Assembly (NCBI GenBank): GCA_015521945.1
Contig: WANG01000078.1
Coordinates: 1-8,228, forward strand
Direction of reading: 5' to 3'
Source: Candidatus Hydrothermarchaeota archaeon
GTDB lineage: Archaea; Hydrothermarchaeota; Hydrothermarchaeia; Hydrothermarchaeales; BMS3B
DNA: 8,228 bases
Each line of letters starts with the position of its first letter. The stretch's first letter is position 1. The notes below the pieces were generated by a model. The model was not told the origin of the DNA, did not search any database, and worked only from the letters and a program-made list of their open reading frames with translations. Shown one piece after another: positions 5,704 to 8,228 of this stretch. The position numbers and the translations under genes were made by a program.

Positions 5704-6246
5704 GTGCGTGCACCGCTCTGGAAGGTGGAGGAGCTCCTCAGGGACTTTGAGAAGTGGCTGCGCTTCAACCCCCTGTGGGACGAGCTTGAGGTGATTGAGC
5801 CACCCCGTGTGGAGAAGGGCGGCAGAGGCACCGTGGTGCTCAAGCTGGAGGACGAGAAGAGCCCTAAGAGGGTGGTGTTTGAGGTTGAGGAGGCTTCCCC
5901 CCGCAGGATTGCCTACACCCTCTCCGGCGTGGGAAGGATAGAGCTCACCCTGCGGGAGGATGGGGGAGCAACCTGGCTCCACCTCAGGGGAGGACTTGCC
6001 GCGAGCAGGGAGGTGAGGCAGCAGGAGGCAGAGCTCTGGGCCAAGGCGCTCAAGCACTACGCCGAGCTCAGCGGCACCCCGCCCGCGAGGCTGACAAAGC
6101 TCCTCATAGACAGGCTGCTCCTGAAGCTCAACCCCATGCAGCGCAGGCTGGTGATGCTGGTGCTGATGATACAGCTCGGCCTTCTGGCGATAAGCCTCCT
6201 CGCCATAGCCGTGGTTTACCTGAGGCAGGTGCTCACACCAGCATGA
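5704..6246 (+). CDS. SRPBCC/START-like fold protein with C-terminal membrane anchor
   Basis: From the GTG at 5704 this is 180 residues. Residues 1 to about 120 look like an SRPBCC (polyketide cyclase/START-like) ligand-binding fold: APLWKVEELLRDFEKWLRFNPLWDELEV (3-30) is the typical first helix pair and W/P-rich loop, alternating strands follow (41-95), and a long C-terminal helix closes the fold (100-122). A strongly hydrophobic helix (about 149-172) near the C-terminus would anchor it to the membrane, with the ligand domain probably cytosolic. The start is uncertain: GTG 5704 is the only standard in-frame start but clips the first strand. The frame stays open upstream, where CTG 5695 lies 4 nt after GAGGAAGG (5683-5690). 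Its ligand is unknown. The 3' end overlaps the convergent usp by 14 bp. Confidence 0.75.
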   Translation: MRAPLWKVEELLRDFEKWLRFNPLWDELEVIEPPRVEKGGRGTVVLKLEDEKSPKRVVFEVEEASPRRIAYTLSGVGRIELTLREDGGATWLHLRGGLAASREVRQQEAELWAKALKHYAELSGTPPARLTKLLIDRLLLKLNPMQRRLVMLVLMIQLGLLAISLLAIAVVYLRQVLTPA

Positions 6247-6670
6247 CGGGAGCCTCTGCCCTGGCGAGCACCTTCTCAGCCACCCTGTCGGACCTGAGGC
6301 TGGCTAAGAAGCCCCTTCTGCCCCTTCCCAGCACCACCATCCAGTACCCGCCCGCCTCCACCTCCCTGAGCACCTCCTCAGCCGGCGAGCCCCTCCTGAG
6401 CACGCACCTCACCCTCACCCCGAGCTCCTCAGCCCTCCTGCGCACCCGCTCAAGAACCTCCCTGCCCTCCCTCTCAAGCTCACCGCTCACGTAGCTCAGG
6501 TACTCCTGCCTGCCGTAGGCGAAGACCTCGTGGCTCACGGTTCTGCTCAGCAGCTTGGTGTCAACCACGTGCAGCACCACCAGCTCAGCTCCCGTGCTAT
6601 GAGCGAGGCTCACGGCGTACTCCTCGGCGCTCCTGCACTCACCGTCGGTGCAGAGCAGAATCCTGTGCAT
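6233..6670 (-). CDS. Universal stress protein (UspA family)
   Basis: This 145-residue single-domain Usp has the Rossmann-like alpha/beta plan: first strand MHRILLCTDG (1-10) with the family's conserved Asp (D9), strand LVVLHVVD (30-37), a long charged helix (about 55-83), strand VRVRCVLRRG (85-94), strand MVVLGRGRRG (111-120), and a final PVMLV strand. The ATP-loop pattern G-x2-G-x9-G-(S/T) is only partly kept. The first glycines are present (G117, G120), but the closing Gly-Ser aligns with D128-R129 before VAEKV. Nucleotide binding is therefore doubtful. No SD precedes the ATG; the 14 bp gap from the upstream small gene ends in a T7 tract. Position after a transporter gene fits Usps that partner with transporters (inference). 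Confidence 0.9.
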   Translation of the reverse strand: MHRILLCTDGECRSAEEYAVSLAHSTGAELVVLHVVDTKLLSRTVSHEVFAYGRQEYLSYVSGELEREGREVLERVRRRAEELGVRVRCVLRRGSPAEEVLREVEAGGYWMVVLGRGRRGFLASLRSDRVAEKVLARAEAPVMLV

Positions 6671-6677
6671 AAAAAAA
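6671..6677 (-). terminator. T7 tract between the small membrane gene and usp
   Basis: On the minus strand the 14 bp gap reads GCCTCCCTTTTTTT and runs straight into the usp ATG. Archaeal RNA polymerase terminates at T-rich tracts without needing a hairpin, so this may end some transcripts of the transporter operon and lower usp expression. It is a single short tract, so termination may be partial or absent. Confidence 0.35.
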
Positions 6678-6684
6678 GGGAGGC

Positions 6685-6873
6685 TCAGCCCAGGATGTGG
6701 GCTGGCGCTCTCACCATCTCCGAGAGCTTCTCCGGCGGATACCCGGCGGCGACCAGCAGCAGCACTATCAGTATGGTCAGCGCAGCCACTATCAGAGCAC
6801 CTATGTCCTCCCTGCGCTCCGACATGAAGATTTCCCTGTCCTTCGCCTCAAGCTCATTCTGATTCTCACCCAA
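6685..6873 (-). CDS. Small single-helix membrane protein, hypothetical
   Basis: I do not recognise this family. From the TTG at 6873 it is 62 residues: a charged, probably cytoplasmic N-terminus (1-24, rich in Glu/Lys/Arg), one strong membrane helix (about 25-43, GALIVAALTILIVLLLVAA), then a short tail GYPPEKLSEMVRAPAHILG. TTG is chosen because GGAGGTGA (6879-6886) is a perfect SD match 5 nt before it, the same spacing as at the YeiH gene. The GTG at 6882 (65 residues) lies inside that SD but could use GGTGG (6890-6894). It follows the transporter gene by 12 bp or less, so it is likely co-translated and may be an accessory subunit of the transporter (inference). Confidence 0.7.
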   Translation of the reverse strand: MGENQNELEAKDREIFMSERREDIGALIVAALTILIVLLLVAAGYPPEKLSEMVRAPAHILG

Positions 6874-6885
6874 GCTGCTCACCTC

Positions 6886-8040
6886 CTATCCACCTACCAC
6901 CATTCTCTCCCAGAACTCGGGTCCCAGGAGGAGAATCACCAGCAGGGAGGCACCCGCCTTGAACAGCGCAGCAACCACACCAATCGCAAAGGCGGTTCCC
7001 CCCGCCTTCTTCATCTGCTCCAGGTCTATGTTGAGGCCGATACCGGCGAAGCCTATGGCGAAGTACCACTTCATTATGTCCTTGCCCAGCAGGGTTGCCA
7101 GGGGAGAGCGCTTTCCAAGCTGCTCCGCCGTGCCGAAGACCCCGAAGGTGTTGAGCAGCACTATGGCGAAGAAGCCAAGCACAAAGACAGGGAACTTCTC
7201 GCTTATAACCCTCCACACATCAACCTTCTCCGCCTTGCCACCTGCGGGGCGGATTATGTAGTACCAGATGCCGAAGAGCACGATTATGGGTATGAAGACC
7301 ACCCTGACGATGTTCACTATGGTTGCGCTGAGCAGGGCTGCATTGCCGGTGTACCAGGAGTCGTAGAGCGCCGCCGCTGCGGTGAGCTGGGCGGTGTTGA
7401 GTATAGCCGTGGCAACCCAGGCTCCGAACATCGGCTGGGTCATCCCCAAGGCTCTGCCCACGAAGGGCAGGGTGAAGAGCATCACCGTGCCGAAGAGCAG
7501 TATGGTGGCTATGGCATAGAACAGGTCCCTCGGTCTCGCCCTGACCACGGGCGACATGGCTATTATCGCCGAAACGCCGCATATCCCGACTCCAGCGCCC
7601 ATGATTCCAGCCAGGGAGTCCGGAACACCGAAGCGCTTGCCCAGCACCATCACCAGCAGCGCCGTGCCGAACACGAAGGCGACCACCATCAGAAAAGCGG
7701 GACCCGTGGCTTTGACCACATCACCCCACATGTAGTGGGCACCCAGCAGTATTATACCCGGCTTGATTATGGGCCTGGCGATGTTCACCCCGTCCCTCAG
7801 CACCTCCGGAATCCCGACGGTGTTGCGTATCAGCATCCCTCCCAGCAGAAGTATTATGACGTAGCTCGCAAAGCCGCTCTGCTTCAGCACCTTCCAGAAC
7901 CCGCCGCTCTCCTTTGCCAGGCTTGACACCAGAGACTCTATGTTCATGGCCACCACGGCAAAGGCAATGCAGGCAAGCAGGCCTGGCATCCACCCCTTAA
8001 ACTCCTGGGCAGTTGGAAACAGCCTCTCGTACTGTGCCAT
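6886..8040 (-). CDS. YeiH-family transporter (putative sulfate exporter family, PF03601-like)
   Basis: This 384-residue protein has about ten membrane segments and matches the YeiH/UPF0324 family, named putative sulfate exporters though substrates are largely unproven. Supporting motifs are MGAGVGICGVSAIIAMSPVV (147-166), the family's S/G-ICGxSA helix break, and GIGLNIDLEQMKKAG (333-347) near the C-terminus. The region that in E. coli YeiH reads TVHEVAQV is AILNTAQL here (212-219), so the His and acidic residue are replaced by Leu and Asn. A hydrophilic loop (about 264-283) splits the two halves. ATG 8040 is chosen over GTG 8043 because GGAGGTG (8046-8052) is then 5 nt away. That SD is inside one arm of an inverted repeat. 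First gene of a likely operon with the one-helix protein and perhaps usp. Confidence 0.88.
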   Translation of the reverse strand: MAQYERLFPTAQEFKGWMPGLLACIAFAVVAMNIESLVSSLAKESGGFWKVLKQSGFASYVIILLLGGMLIRNTVGIPEVLRDGVNIARPIIKPGIILLGAHYMWGDVVKATGPAFLMVVAFVFGTALLVMVLGKRFGVPDSLAGIMGAGVGICGVSAIIAMSPVVRARPRDLFYAIATILLFGTVMLFTLPFVGRALGMTQPMFGAWVATAILNTAQLTAAAALYDSWYTGNAALLSATIVNIVRVVFIPIIVLFGIWYYIIRPAGGKAEKVDVWRVISEKFPVFVLGFFAIVLLNTFGVFGTAEQLGKRSPLATLLGKDIMKWYFAIGFAGIGLNIDLEQMKKAGGTAFAIGVVAALFKAGASLLVILLLGPEFWERMVVGG

Positions 8041-8048
8041 CACCCCAC

Positions 8049-8073
8049 CTCCTTAAATCGTTTCTTTAAGGAG
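8049..8073 (-). promoter_or_regulatory. 9 bp inverted repeat covering the RBS of the YeiH-like gene
   Basis: CTCCTTAAA (8049-8057) and TTTAAGGAG (8065-8073) are exact reverse complements with a 7 nt spacer. In the minus-strand mRNA the downstream arm ends in GGAG of the SD GGAGGTG, nine bases before the ATG, so a folded leader would block ribosome binding. As DNA it is a compact 25 bp dyad that could bind a dimeric repressor. Confidence 0.6.
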
Positions 8074-8103
8074 TGCAGACCACACCCCCTCACACCTTTT
8101 ATT

Positions 8104-8111
8104 GATATTAA
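8104..8111 (-). promoter_or_regulatory. Possible TATA box of the YeiH-like gene
   Basis: Minus-strand TTAATATC lies about 68 bp upstream of the ATG and would start transcription near 8082, leaving a leader of roughly 40 nt that contains the whole inverted repeat. Other AT-rich stretches nearby (including the alternating ATATATATAT at 8125-8134) could serve instead. Confidence 0.3.
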
Positions 8112-8139
8112 GTTAATCTGCCCCATATATATATGATTC

Positions 8140-8154
8140 GGAAGGTTTATATTA
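8140..8154 (+). promoter_or_regulatory. BRE/TATA promoter of the right-edge gene
   Basis: GGAAGGTTTATATTA is the best TATA-type promoter in the window, with purine-rich BRE followed by TTTATATTA. Transcription would start near 8176, giving a leader of about 27 nt that contains an SD before the ATG at 8203. Confidence 0.6.
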
Positions 8155-8202
8155 GCCAGCCATCAACATCCTATCACCCTCATATCTCCCGGAGGCTTCA
8201 GA

Positions 8203-8228
8203 ATGCTTGAGCAGAAGGTTACCCTTGA
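8203..8228 (+). CDS. Start of an unidentified gene (partial, runs off right edge)
   Basis: ATG at 8203 begins the peptide MLEQKVTL and the frame is open to the window end. An SD, GGAGG (8191-8195), lies 7 nt before the ATG and a strong TATA box lies about 53 bp upstream, so a real gene start is likely. Eight residues do not allow identification. It is divergent from the YeiH-like gene and shares its regulatory region, so it may be functionally related. Confidence 0.55.

Noticed and set aside
6697..7926. 409-codon plus-strand open frame opposite the YeiH-like gene
   Set aside because: Low-complexity His/Gln/Arg/Gly-rich translation with no membrane or domain pattern; a shadow of the transporter gene.
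1..8228. CRISPR array, insertion sequence, tRNA or rRNA
   Set aside because: No regularly spaced repeats, no transposase-like protein and no tRNA T-loop or rRNA-like stretch was seen on reading both strands.

Overview
This is a gene-dense, GC-rich (roughly 60% by eye) archaeal window. The evidence for archaea is an archaeal-type DnaG, a methanofuran-pathway MfnB, a tungsten-enzyme-family aldehyde ferredoxin oxidoreductase (AOR), BRE/TATA-type promoters, two genes that look leaderless, and strong Shine-Dalgarno (SD) sites elsewhere. Heavy use of AGG/AGA and ATA codons fits a thermophile. Methanofuran synthesis together with sulfur-oxyanion-type transporters points towards a euryarchaeote such as an Archaeoglobi or methanogen relative. 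That placement is inference, and I cannot name a species.

Layout from left to right. (1) The last few codons of a possible upstream gene, then tatA (+). (2) A TSUP-family (TauE/SafE-like) anion exporter (-), whose stop overlaps the tatA stop. (3) A 222 bp divergent intergenic region holding an apparent leaderless promoter for the TSUP gene, four GCTCAY repeats and a 13 bp palindrome. (4) dnaG (+). (5) A tight three-gene minus-strand operon, mfnB - SpoIIM/DUF95-like membrane protein - AOR, with directly abutting stop and start codons; AOR ends 2 bp from dnaG. (6) A 147 bp divergent region with promoters in both directions and a GC-rich hairpin. (7) An SRPBCC-fold protein with a C-terminal membrane anchor (+), overlapping (8) a universal stress protein (-). 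(9) A YeiH-type transporter and a small one-helix membrane protein (-), upstream of usp. (10) A 159-162 bp divergent region with an RBS-occluding inverted repeat for the transporter and a TATA promoter for a gene that runs off the right edge (+).

How the genes may work together: mfnB makes a furan aldehyde phosphate, and AOR-family enzymes oxidise aldehydes with ferredoxin, so their shared operon suggests a furan-aldehyde or related aldehyde function (inference). The YeiH-like transporter, one-helix protein and Usp look like a transporter with an accessory subunit and a stress or nucleotide-sensing partner (inference). No CRISPR array, tRNA, rRNA, insertion sequence or phage gene was seen. 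The least ordinary signals are two inverted repeats that would hide purine-rich SD sequences, the mfnB-AOR operon, the uncertain start of the SRPBCC gene, and a YeiH relative with an altered signature motif.
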